Below, piece by piece: positions 1 to 6,640 of a stretch of 18,513 nt of DNA. The stretch spans positions 1-18,513 of the forward strand of contig DVOG01000169.1 in assembly GCA_018713755.1 (NCBI GenBank). Direction: 5' to 3'. The notes beneath the pieces are model-generated. The model was given only the letters and a program-made list of their open reading frames with translations. It did no database searches and was not told the origin of the DNA. Every line of letters starts with the position of its first letter. Within the stretch, counting starts at the first letter, position 1. Origin of the DNA: Candidatus Spyradosoma merdigallinarum (lineage in GTDB: Bacteria > Verrucomicrobiota > Verrucomicrobiia > Opitutales > UBA953). The translations under genes and the position numbers were made by a program.

Positions 1-671
1 ATCTACAAGAGTAGAAATTTTGTAAAGAACGGGAACCACAAACAAACGCACATGAACATGAACAAATCTACAAGAGTAGAAATTTTGTAAAGAACGGGAA
101 CACGCCGTGGAAAAAACGACGAACAGTTGAATCTACAAGAGTAGAAATTTTGTAAAGAACGGGAACTTCCTTCGCGTCCGTGTCGCCCTTCTTATCTACA
201 AGAGTAGAAATTTTGTAAAGAACGGGAACTGAACTTTCTTGAAACCACACACAAACAATCTACAAGAGTAGAAATTTTGTAAAGAACGGGAACGGAAGAC
301 CATCCGCGCCATGAAGAACAGATCTACAAGAGTAGAAATTTTGTAAAGAACGGGAACCCGTCGACGATGTCGGCGAGCGCGACATCTACAAGAGTAGAAA
401 TTTTGTAAAGAACGGGAACCCTCGCCGCGGGCGCGAACGACGCGACATCTACAAGAGTAGAAATTTTGTAAAGAACGGGAACATGTCTGGCTGCTCAATC
501 TCGTGTCCTATCTACAAGAGTAGAAATTTTGTAAAGAACGGGAACCTTCAGGACTGGGCGGAGACGCTCGAATCTACAAGAGTAGAAATTTTGTAAAGAA
601 CGGGAACGAGTTTTAGGACCATACTCACCACAAGCATCTACAAGAGTAGAAATTTTGTAAAGAACGGGAAC
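1..671 (-). CRISPR. Type V-A CRISPR array, 11 repeats and 10 spacers
   Basis: Eleven apparently identical 36-nt repeats start at 1, 66, 131, 194, 258, 322, 384, 447, 510, 572 and 636. The ten spacers between them are 26-29 nt long. On the minus strand each repeat begins GTTCCCG and ends with the Cas12a handle AATTTCTACTCTTGTAGAT, whose TCTAC/GTAGA stem encloses TCTT. The array is therefore read from 671 towards 1, in the same direction as the cas genes, and the newest spacer is the one at 608-635. The window opens exactly on a repeat, and this leader-distal repeat is not degenerate, so the array may continue outside the window. Several spacers (358-383, 420-446) are GC-rich, others AT-rich. 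I could not match any spacer to this window by eye. Confidence 0.98.
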
Positions 672-816
672 CCATAAAATTTTAGGGATTACCGTCAAAA
701 TAAGTGTCATCAACGGATGACGGTCATTATTAGAACGCTCATTTTCAGAAATGGCAATTCCGAATTTCGCTTCTTTGCGTTGTTTTCTCCAAATTAAGAC
801 GCAGGTTTGCAAAACG
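672..816 (-). promoter_or_regulatory. CRISPR leader with array promoter
   Basis: This AT-rich 145-bp stretch lies between the cas2 stop codon and the first repeat. On the minus strand it has a good sigma-70-like promoter: TTGCCA at 757-752, a 17-bp spacer, and TCTAAT at 734-729, each box matching 5 of 6 consensus bases. The predicted start is near 722-721, at the edge of a perfect palindrome (706-721). A TTGACG and an AT-rich leader end follow before the first repeat. In CRISPR systems the leader drives pre-crRNA transcription and marks the end where Cas1-Cas2 insert new spacers. The promoter call rests on sequence pattern alone. Confidence 0.8.
706..721. promoter_or_regulatory. Palindromic operator-like element in the leader
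   Basis: GTCATC (706-711) and GATGAC (716-721) form a perfect 6-bp inverted repeat around 4 bp. It sits at or just after the predicted array transcription start. An almost identical element, 15/16 in the crRNA sense, lies at 6612-6627 ahead of the lone repeat near cas12a. In both places a TTGACG follows 7-8 nt later. It could be a protein-binding operator, a DNA-bending protein site used in adaptation, or a short 5' RNA hairpin. The sequence alone does not decide between these. Confidence 0.65.
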
Positions 817-1092
817 TCATGAAGAAATCAGCAAATCGCTTTCTTCGTTTTTCGCGTAACCGAAGCGCGCGACGCAGTCGTTGTCGCCGATGTCGAAAAT
901 CAGCACGCTGTCCGCCTGCGAAAATTTCGGCTCGAACCTCGTCTGAATTTCGACGGAAATATTGTCCAAGATGCGTGGGCTGTTTTTGATTTCGAAAACG
1001 GAATATTGGACGCGTCGTCCGAAGCGCATCAAAAATTTCGAGAAGCGTGTGCGCAGTTTCGTGTCGTGAATGTCGTAGGCGAGCAGAAACAT
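817..1092 (-). CDS. cas2: CRISPR-associated endoribonuclease-fold protein Cas2
   Basis: This 91-aa protein is of normal Cas2 length. It begins with a beta strand ending in the conserved Asp of the family (MFLLAYDIHD, D7) and has the ferredoxin-like pattern expected of Cas2, including an FGRRVQYSVFE segment near residues 24-34. Cas2 forms the structural core of the Cas1-Cas2 integrase that inserts new spacers at the leader end of the array. It is the last gene of the operon, 15 bp after cas1, and its stop codon borders the leader. No Shine-Dalgarno sequence is visible before the ATG, so translation may be coupled to cas1. Confidence 0.95.
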   Translation of the reverse strand: MFLLAYDIHDTKLRTRFSKFLMRFGRRVQYSVFEIKNSPRILDNISVEIQTRFEPKFSQADSVLIFDIGDNDCVARFGYAKNEESDLLISS

Positions 1093-1107
1093 CGGTCGGG
1101 AATTGGG

Positions 1108-2073
1108 TCAGATTTCGAATTTCGGGAACGCGGAAAAATCCTTTTCCTGGGCGAACCAGCGGTAATAGTCGCGGCAAAATTTGAAAATGTCTTCCTTGCG
1201 CGCGAGGATATCTTTCAGAAAAAGCCGCGTATACTTTTCCTGATTCTTCCACGGGAGCGAAAATGTTCCCTTAGAGGACACGAAATCCTCGGCGTTTATT
1301 TGTCCGAGATTGTGCGCTTTTCGTATCCGCGAATCAATTACGCATCGGAAAGGCTCGACGATATCGCAGACCAGCGATTTTCTGTGGTAGAAAAGCGTGT
1401 GGAGCACGCCGCAGTACGTGTCGAAGCCGTAGAGCAGCAGCATCGACTCCACGAAATTGAACAAGTACGTGTACCCGATGTCCAAAAGAAGGTTGCTGAC
1501 GTCGCGCTTGCATCGCGGTTCCCGCCGCCGCCAACCCAAGGGACGAAAATACGCGGAGAAAAATTCGCGGCTCGCCAAGCCTTCCATGCCCATGAGCGTC
1601 CGGACGTCTTGCGCTTGCTCGAGCGGAATTTCCCTGACGAACGCCAGCGCGGCCTTGTCCGCGTCTGATTTGTAGCGCAGCCCCTGAAGAAGGGCGGCTT
1701 GATTTTTCCGCTTCTGTTCGATCAGCTCGTGGGCGATGCGCACTTTTCGCTCCGGGCTGATGCCGTATTGCTTCATGCGCAGCAGCGTGTTCCCGTCCGC
1801 GGCGGCGTTGATTCGCGCGACGACGCGGAAATTCCTTTTCATCAGAATTATGGAGAAGCCGAATTGAAGCGCTTTCTGAACGACGACGCTCGTCAGAGAA
1901 ATTTCGCCGACGATGAACAAGGCGAAAACGCGATGACAGGAATGCTGCAGAATCGTGTTCCCGTCCTCGTCCTGGATGAGCAGGTTGTCCGCGCGGAAGC
2001 GCAGCCGTTCCCGCTTGCCGCCGGCGAAGTGCACGACGACTTGCTTGTATCGGAAATCGGGCAGAGAAAGCAT
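1108..2073 (-). CDS. cas1: CRISPR-associated integrase Cas1
   Basis: This 321-aa protein has the usual Cas1 length and layout: an N-terminal beta-rich domain (about 1-90) and a C-terminal helical catalytic domain. The metal-binding residues expected of Cas1 are visible as E164 (in MGMEG), H225 (in GVLH) and E240 (in CDIVEPFR). Cas1 is the catalytic subunit of the spacer-acquisition complex and joins prespacer ends to the first repeat. The ATG lies 1 bp after the cas4 stop codon, so the two genes are almost certainly co-transcribed and probably translationally coupled. There is no truncation or missing catalytic residue, so adaptation looks functional. Confidence 0.96.
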   Translation of the reverse strand: MLSLPDFRYKQVVVHFAGGKRERLRFRADNLLIQDEDGNTILQHSCHRVFALFIVGEISLTSVVVQKALQFGFSIILMKRNFRVVARINAAADGNTLLRMKQYGISPERKVRIAHELIEQKRKNQAALLQGLRYKSDADKAALAFVREIPLEQAQDVRTLMGMEGLASREFFSAYFRPLGWRRREPRCKRDVSNLLLDIGYTYLFNFVESMLLLYGFDTYCGVLHTLFYHRKSLVCDIVEPFRCVIDSRIRKAHNLGQINAEDFVSSKGTFSLPWKNQEKYTRLFLKDILARKEDIFKFCRDYYRWFAQEKDFSAFPKFEI

Positions 2074-2074
2074 C

Positions 2075-2632
2075 TTATTCGGTCGGCGCGATGTCGCACA
2101 AAGGCGCGTAAATGCAGCGCGCGCATTTTTTCGGATTCTGGGAAATTTGTTTTTCCGGGGAAAACGCGCGCAGCTCCTCGAGCGTGCGTTCGAAGCGCGC
2201 GGTTTCTTCGTGGCCGGGAAGCGGCACGGGGTAGATTTTATTGTCCTTCTTCGAGTACAGACGCAGGGCCCGGACGTCGCAGCCCATTTCCCGCAGCGCG
2301 AACATCTGCGCGTAAAGCTGAAAGACGAAACCGTCGTAAAGTGCCGTCACGGAATATTTCCTCTCGGTCAGCGTTCCCGTCGCGGTATCGAAAATATCGA
2401 TACGCCCGACGAGCTTGTATTTTTCGCAGTAAACCGTTGTTCCCGCGAGCACGTCCGCGCGGGAGGAATACGTTCCCGCATCGATCGCCTCGTGAGCGGC
2501 GAGTCCGCGCTTCTGCGGCGTTTGCCTGTAAAATTCCGCGTCGGTGTTTTCTCGAAAAATGTCGTGGAAGTAGATGGAGCGCGGGCAGAAAATGAAATCG
2601 TTGATCTGCGTCATCGTCAGATACGTTTCCAT
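2075..2632 (-). CDS. cas4: CRISPR-associated exonuclease Cas4 (Fe-S, RecB-like)
   Basis: This 185-aa protein has the Cas4 signature. C16 plus a C-terminal C170-x2-C173-x5-C179 cluster would hold the 4Fe-4S centre. The PD-(D/E)XK RecB nuclease core is marked by H47, D79 in GRIDIF, E90 and K92 in TERKYS, and Q105. Cas4 trims prespacers and selects those with the right PAM and orientation for Cas1-Cas2. The reading frame stays open upstream to 3133, but that extension overlaps the cas12a 3' end and is an Arg-rich frame shadow. The ATG at 2632 is chosen because it gives the typical MTxxxINDFxFCPRSIY start and follows a GGGAGGG ribosome-binding site, one of the few visible here. It lies 50 bp after cas12a. 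Confidence 0.95.
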   Translation of the reverse strand: METYLTMTQINDFIFCPRSIYFHDIFRENTDAEFYRQTPQKRGLAAHEAIDAGTYSSRADVLAGTTVYCEKYKLVGRIDIFDTATGTLTERKYSVTALYDGFVFQLYAQMFALREMGCDVRALRLYSKKDNKIYPVPLPGHEETARFERTLEELRAFSPEKQISQNPKKCARCIYAPLCDIAPTE

Positions 2633-2682
2633 TTTCCCTCCCGCGCCCGCCTGTTTTCTCGCCGAAACGGAAGAACCGTCAG

Positions 2683-5600
2683 TCAGCTTCGTTCCCGCAG
2701 CGTCTTTTGAACGAACTCGAACCAAGTTTCGTTTTTCTGCCAGCCGGATGCGAAGTTTTTCCGAACGCCCATCAGACCCTTGAGCGCGATGTGATAGGCG
2801 CCGTTCGCATCGGCGTCGTGCGGGAGCGCTTCGTTTTGCTGCTGAGCCCGCGAGTCGAAGAACGAACCGTCGGCGGCTTTGACGGGCGAGGCGATCCAGT
2901 CGTCCTGCGGCTCCGTCGATTTCGCCACGCTGTTGCGCATCTGCAGCGCGCATTTGAACGCTCTGAAAAGCGTGTCCCAATGCCGTTTGGACTCTTGCTT
3001 TTCGACGTCGGCGTCGCTGATTTTTTTTCTGATGTCTTCCCCGGGAGCGAAAGCGACGTTCAGTCCCGCGAGCGCTTCGCGCATTTTCTCGGTGGGGCTG
3101 ATGTGCTCGCTTTTTCTGTTCTTCGAATTCCAAACGATCCGGTCGCCGCGCGAGTAAACCGTCCAGCGCGTGCGGGCGAATTTCTGCTTGAACGTCCGGA
3201 AGTTTTTGTAGTCGAAATCGAACGCGAAGGACTGCGTTCCCGCGTCGAAGCGGACGGATGAAAACTTCGAGAAGAAATCCCGCTTCGCGCGCGCGTTGGT
3301 GATGCCGCTCAGGTCGAAAATGTTCGCGAAGCCCGTCAGCGGATCGATTTTCGACGTGTAGCCTGCGGGAACGTAGAAGAGGATTCCGGACTGCTGGCCC
3401 AGCTTTTCGAAACTTTCGAACTTTTTCGTGAGCTGGAGCGCGTTGAGCACGCCGCCGGGCTCGCTCGGCGCGCGATCCTTGAAGACGAGGAAGTTCAGCT
3501 TTTCGATGAGCGCTTTTTCGAATTTCTGATAAACCTGGCGTTCGACTTTGATGCGTCCGCGCTTGAAGCCGACGTTGAGATTTTCCAGCACGACGAGCGC
3601 GTCGTTCTCGACGACGAGCTTGGCGATTTCATGCACGACCTGCGAGATGTAGCCTTCTTTCAGCTCCGCGATTTTTCCGACGCTTTTCCAGCTTTTGCGC
3701 GCGGCGTCGCGTTCCGCCTCTCGGGCAACGAGCATCGCCTGATAATTCGTCGCGCGGGAACGGCCTCCGGAAAATTCTTCGATGACGTTGAAGGACATCT
3801 GCTTTTCGATTTCTCCGCGGCGGTTGATCATGACGAGCGAAATCAGATTCCGTTCGCCGCGGTCGATGCCGATGATTTTCATCGGCGAATTTTCCGCGCA
3901 GGCGAGCTCGCGGACTTTTTCGTCCAGCATTTTTGCGGTGAAGTTCTTTTCGCGCGGCACGCGATTGAACGTCAGCGGCACGTGGAACAGGAATTTGTCG
4001 ACGGTGTAGCGGCGGTCTTTTCTGATTTCGATTTTCGCGTTCTTGAACTTCACCTTTCCGGAGTCGAGCAGGCGGCGCGCCTCGTCGGAAAGCGCGCCGG
4101 CGGCGGGCATCCCGTTCTTGAACTTGAAAATCTCCTGGTAAACGTCTTCGGGAATGACGTTCCCGTCGGCGTCGCGCCTGTTCACGAGAACGCTTCCCGG
4201 CACGTGGACGGGCGCCTCGTTTTTGCCGAGACTCGCCTTGCGCCAGAAAATTTCCGCTTCGCCGTTGAGCTTCACGCTGAAACCCGCCGCGGCGTTTTCG
4301 GGGGAGAAAGCGGCTTCCCAGAAAATCGTGTGCAGATTCTTTTTGCCGGTCGCTCCCGCGGCGAAATCCTTGCTGTAGATTTCAAAAAGGAAAAGCGTGC
4401 CGTCGGCGACGAAGGCGGCGATTTTTTCCGCGGGAATGCGCTTGAAGCCGATGCGGTAGTTTTGGCGCGCAACGTCGTCGTAGAATTCGTTCAGCGTCTG
4501 ATATTCTTCCGGCTTCTTGAATTTGAAGCGGTAGACGTTCCAGTCGCCCTTGTTGTATTTCGGAATTTCCGCCTGATAAAAACGGATGAGCTTCGCCGTG
4601 TCGAGGTTGCGCGTTTCTTTCGCGACGAGCTCCGGCGGCGGGTTGTGCGCGGCGACGCCTTTTTCCGAGAAAAAGACTTTCGGGAGCATTTTCACCGGAT
4701 CCGCCAAATATTTGTAGACCAGCCGTTCGAAGCAGGCGTCCGCGGGAACGCCGCTTTCCGCCTCGGCATCCAAAATTTCTTTGCGCTTCTTCGTGCTTGC
4801 CGACGCGTTCAGAATGCCCAGGAAATATTTTCCGCCGCGGCGCAGAATCAGCGCGTGGTTGGCTTCGATTTTATTTTCGTCCCAACCGTTCGCGAGCGTC
4901 GGGCAGTCGAAGCTCAGCTTCATTTTGTCGTCGGAGAACGGCTTTTTCGTCAAGTAATTCCGGATTTTGTCGTAGGCGGAAGCGCAGTCCGCAATCGGGA
5001 AAAGGGCGTCTTCGAGCTCCGCGTAAAACGCTTCGTCGCGGCTTTTTCCGCTCAGAGATTTTTCGGAGGGCCTCAATGCGCGCGCCTTGCGGAAAATCGC
5101 CAGCGCGTCGTCGAGCGCGGCCTTGATTTTTCCGATGCGGCATTCGTTCCCGATCAGCTTTTCCGCTTTTTCGGCTTCGGCGATCGCCGCGTCGAACTTC
5201 GCCCGCGCCTCCGCCGCGAATTCTTCGAAGGGCTGGAAAAGCCGCGCGTTCCCGCGGTTTTCGGCGTCGACGGTTTTCACGGACTTGAAGAAATCGCTCA
5301 GCGAGGCGATCCGCTCGCTTCCGTCGTTTTCATCTTCGGCGGACGCCCGCGCATCTTCGACGGCGGCGCGGATTTCTCCGAGCGAAAAAATCTGCTCTTT
5401 TTTCTTTCCGTCGTTCCCGTCTTCGTCGGAAATTTTCAGGGCGGCGTTCAGCGCGTCCCATCTGCCGAAGAGCGCGAGCGAAATTTCCGTCACGGTCTTG
5501 CGCGCGAGCCAGATTCGATTTTCGTCGTAGGTTTCGAGCGCGGAGAGCAGGGCGGCGATTTTTTCCGCCGCGGAAAGCGTTTCGCCGTCGGAAACGCCGA

Positions 5601-6531
5601 AGAAGCGTTCCCGCAGACGTTTCAGCAGGCGAACGACGTCTTGGTCCGACTGCAGGAGGCGCGCGGCGAACTCGTTCTTTTTGTCGCTCAGAATCTGCTT
5701 GTAGAGCAGCTGCATTTTTTGCGGCTTTTCTCCCGGGTGCTGCTGTCGCCAAAGATTGACGAGCTCGTTGAAGCCCTGGATTTTTTCCGCGCCGTTTTCC
5801 GCCGGTTTTCCGCCGACGAGCGCGTTGTGCGCGTCGATGCCGCGCTGCGTGAGCGCGTCGTTGAAGGCGGGAACGCTGAACGCCGCGGCGAGATCGACGT
5901 CGGGGAAATTTTCAGCGAGCTGCGCGCGGACGGCTTCCGGGGCGTTTTCGAAGGCGAGGACATTCGCTTTGAACTTGGGGAAATTTTCGTTCACGACGCG
6001 GAACGCGAGCGCCGTGTGCTGCTCCTTGTCGGAGAAGACGTTTTTGCGGTTCTCCCAAAAACCGGTGAAATAGGTCGTGAAATTTTCGAACTTTTCGTAT
6101 GCGGCTCTTTTGTCCGCCTGTTCGCTTTCCGGATATTTTTCCAGGCGACGGGGCAGAGCGGACGCAAAGATTTTTCCGCCGAGCAAATCTTTCGTGTTCC
6201 CGAAAAGCGCGACGACGGCTTTGCGCGCGGCGCTTTCCGCGGCGGCGCGGGCTTTCTTGTCGGTCCCGTCGATCGCGTCGGCGAGGGGCTTCCAGTCGAG
6301 GCGGGCGCCGGCGAGCTTCTCTTCGATGAAGTCGCGCAGGCAGTCGTCGATGAGCGTTTTCGCGTCTTCGTAAGAACGTTCCCGCTCGGCGTCCGCGTTG
6401 AAGAACGGCGCGCGCGTCAGGCGCTCGTGCGCCTGTTCCGGCGTTTCCCCGGCGACGGGAACGGGCTTCAGTTCGAAGCGCAGCGTTTTTTGAAGAGAAT
6501 AGAGATTGGTGAGTTCTTTCATGGATTTCAT
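2683..6531 (-). CDS. cas12a: Type V-A effector nuclease Cas12a (Cpf1)
   Basis: This 1282-aa protein, of usual Cas12a length, processes pre-crRNA and cuts DNA next to T-rich PAMs. It opens with LTNLYSLQKTLRFELKPV. The PAM-interacting/WED region contains CPTLANGWDENK and the crRNA-processing region KDRRYTVDKFLFHVPLT. RuvC residues are D890 (IGIDRGERN), E983 (VLENLNVGFK) and the C-terminal DADANGAYHIALKG around 1239-1252. The Nuc-domain Arg is R1199 (LQMRNS). All key residues are present, so it should be active. I chose ATG 6531 because it places YSL at residue 11, as in characterised Cas12a proteins. ATG 6522 is the alternative. The frame extends to a TTG at 6570, but that TTG is the first triplet of the promoter's TTGACA. 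There is no clear ribosome-binding site. GC content and codon use match neighbouring host genes. Confidence 0.97.
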   Translation of the reverse strand: MKSMKELTNLYSLQKTLRFELKPVPVAGETPEQAHERLTRAPFFNADAERERSYEDAKTLIDDCLRDFIEEKLAGARLDWKPLADAIDGTDKKARAAAESAARKAVVALFGNTKDLLGGKIFASALPRRLEKYPESEQADKRAAYEKFENFTTYFTGFWENRKNVFSDKEQHTALAFRVVNENFPKFKANVLAFENAPEAVRAQLAENFPDVDLAAAFSVPAFNDALTQRGIDAHNALVGGKPAENGAEKIQGFNELVNLWRQQHPGEKPQKMQLLYKQILSDKKNEFAARLLQSDQDVVRLLKRLRERFFGVSDGETLSAAEKIAALLSALETYDENRIWLARKTVTEISLALFGRWDALNAALKISDEDGNDGKKKEQIFSLGEIRAAVEDARASAEDENDGSERIASLSDFFKSVKTVDAENRGNARLFQPFEEFAAEARAKFDAAIAEAEKAEKLIGNECRIGKIKAALDDALAIFRKARALRPSEKSLSGKSRDEAFYAELEDALFPIADCASAYDKIRNYLTKKPFSDDKMKLSFDCPTLANGWDENKIEANHALILRRGGKYFLGILNASASTKKRKEILDAEAESGVPADACFERLVYKYLADPVKMLPKVFFSEKGVAAHNPPPELVAKETRNLDTAKLIRFYQAEIPKYNKGDWNVYRFKFKKPEEYQTLNEFYDDVARQNYRIGFKRIPAEKIAAFVADGTLFLFEIYSKDFAAGATGKKNLHTIFWEAAFSPENAAAGFSVKLNGEAEIFWRKASLGKNEAPVHVPGSVLVNRRDADGNVIPEDVYQEIFKFKNGMPAAGALSDEARRLLDSGKVKFKNAKIEIRKDRRYTVDKFLFHVPLTFNRVPREKNFTAKMLDEKVRELACAENSPMKIIGIDRGERNLISLVMINRRGEIEKQMSFNVIEEFSGGRSRATNYQAMLVAREAERDAARKSWKSVGKIAELKEGYISQVVHEIAKLVVENDALVVLENLNVGFKRGRIKVERQVYQKFEKALIEKLNFLVFKDRAPSEPGGVLNALQLTKKFESFEKLGQQSGILFYVPAGYTSKIDPLTGFANIFDLSGITNARAKRDFFSKFSSVRFDAGTQSFAFDFDYKNFRTFKQKFARTRWTVYSRGDRIVWNSKNRKSEHISPTEKMREALAGLNVAFAPGEDIRKKISDADVEKQESKRHWDTLFRAFKCALQMRNSVAKSTEPQDDWIASPVKAADGSFFDSRAQQQNEALPHDADANGAYHIALKGLMGVRKNFASGWQKNETWFEFVQKTLRERS

Positions 6532-6538
6532 TTGTCTT

Positions 6539-6553
6539 TTTATACTGGGTATT
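6539..6553 (+). promoter_or_regulatory. Cas12a self-target in its own promoter: TTTA PAM plus 11-nt match
   Basis: Positions 6539-6542 read TTTA, a canonical Cas12a TTTV PAM. The next 11 bases (6543-6553, TACTGGGTATT) are identical to the 11 bases immediately after the degenerate repeat at 6673-6683. From position 12 onwards the sequences diverge (AA against TT, then mostly different). The site lies between the cas12a -35 and -10 boxes, and its PAM covers the -10. Cas12a binds stably through the PAM and seed but needs a longer match, roughly 16 nt or more, to cut. The site is thus built for binding without cleavage. Confidence 0.85.
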
Positions 6554-6570
6554 AATGAAAAGTTTGTCAA
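6539..6570 (-). promoter_or_regulatory. Putative cas12a promoter
   Basis: On the minus strand a perfect TTGACA (6570-6565) is followed by TATAAA (6544-6539). The spacing is 20 bp, longer than the 17-bp optimum, so the exact -10 hexamer is uncertain. A start about 7 bp downstream would fall at or next to ATG 6531, giving a leaderless or nearly leaderless mRNA. The promoter overlaps the 11-nt site matching the creR-like guide and its PAM, which suggests RNA-guided occlusion by Cas12a. Its -35 box lies 6 bp from the -35-like box of the divergent small-RNA unit. Confidence 0.6.
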
Positions 6571-6576
6571 ATGAAA

Positions 6577-6606
6577 TTGTCAGCCTCCCCGAAAAAAGTA
6601 AATATT
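6577..6606 (+). promoter_or_regulatory. Putative promoter of the creR-like RNA
   Basis: TTGTCA (6577-6582, 5/6 match to a -35) and AATATT (6601-6606, 4/6 match to a -10) are separated by 18 bp. They predict a start near 6612-6614, at the left edge of the palindrome shared with the array leader. In the leader, too, the predicted start falls at the edge of its palindrome. The hexamers are weak individually. The parallel placement relative to the shared element is what makes the call worth recording. Confidence 0.4.
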
Positions 6607-6611
6607 ACGGT

Positions 6612-6627
6612 GTCATCTGTTGATGAC
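6612..6627. promoter_or_regulatory. Second copy of the leader palindrome
   Basis: GTCATC (6612-6617) and GATGAC (6622-6627) flank TGTT. In the crRNA sense the leader copy has CGTT in the middle, so the two 16-mers differ at one base. Each is followed after 7-8 nt by TTGACG. Here the final G of TTGACG is the first base of the degenerate repeat, whereas in the leader 21 more bases precede the first repeat. The shared block indicates common origin and possibly shared control of this unit and the array. Confidence 0.7.
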
Positions 6628-6640
6628 GATGCAAATTGAC

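Noticed and set aside
68..812. Short open frames within the CRISPR array and leader
   Set aside because: They are repeated translations of the CRISPR repeat (VPVLYKISTLVD and similar) and have no independent support as genes.
2633..3133. N-terminal extension of the Cas4 frame
   Set aside because: It overlaps the cas12a coding region in another frame and is Arg-rich without conserved motifs. A ribosome-binding site and a typical Cas4 start are present at 2632.
3631..6555. Long plus-strand open frame of 974 codons opposite cas12a
   Set aside because: It is a complement shadow of cas12a: Arg/Phe/Val-rich, with no domain pattern. It arises because GC-rich codon use removes stops from the opposite strand.
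6532..6570. TTG start of cas12a giving 13 extra residues
   Set aside because: The TTG is the first triplet of the TTGACA promoter box, and the extension lies over promoter and self-target. ATG 6531 aligns with known Cas12a starts.
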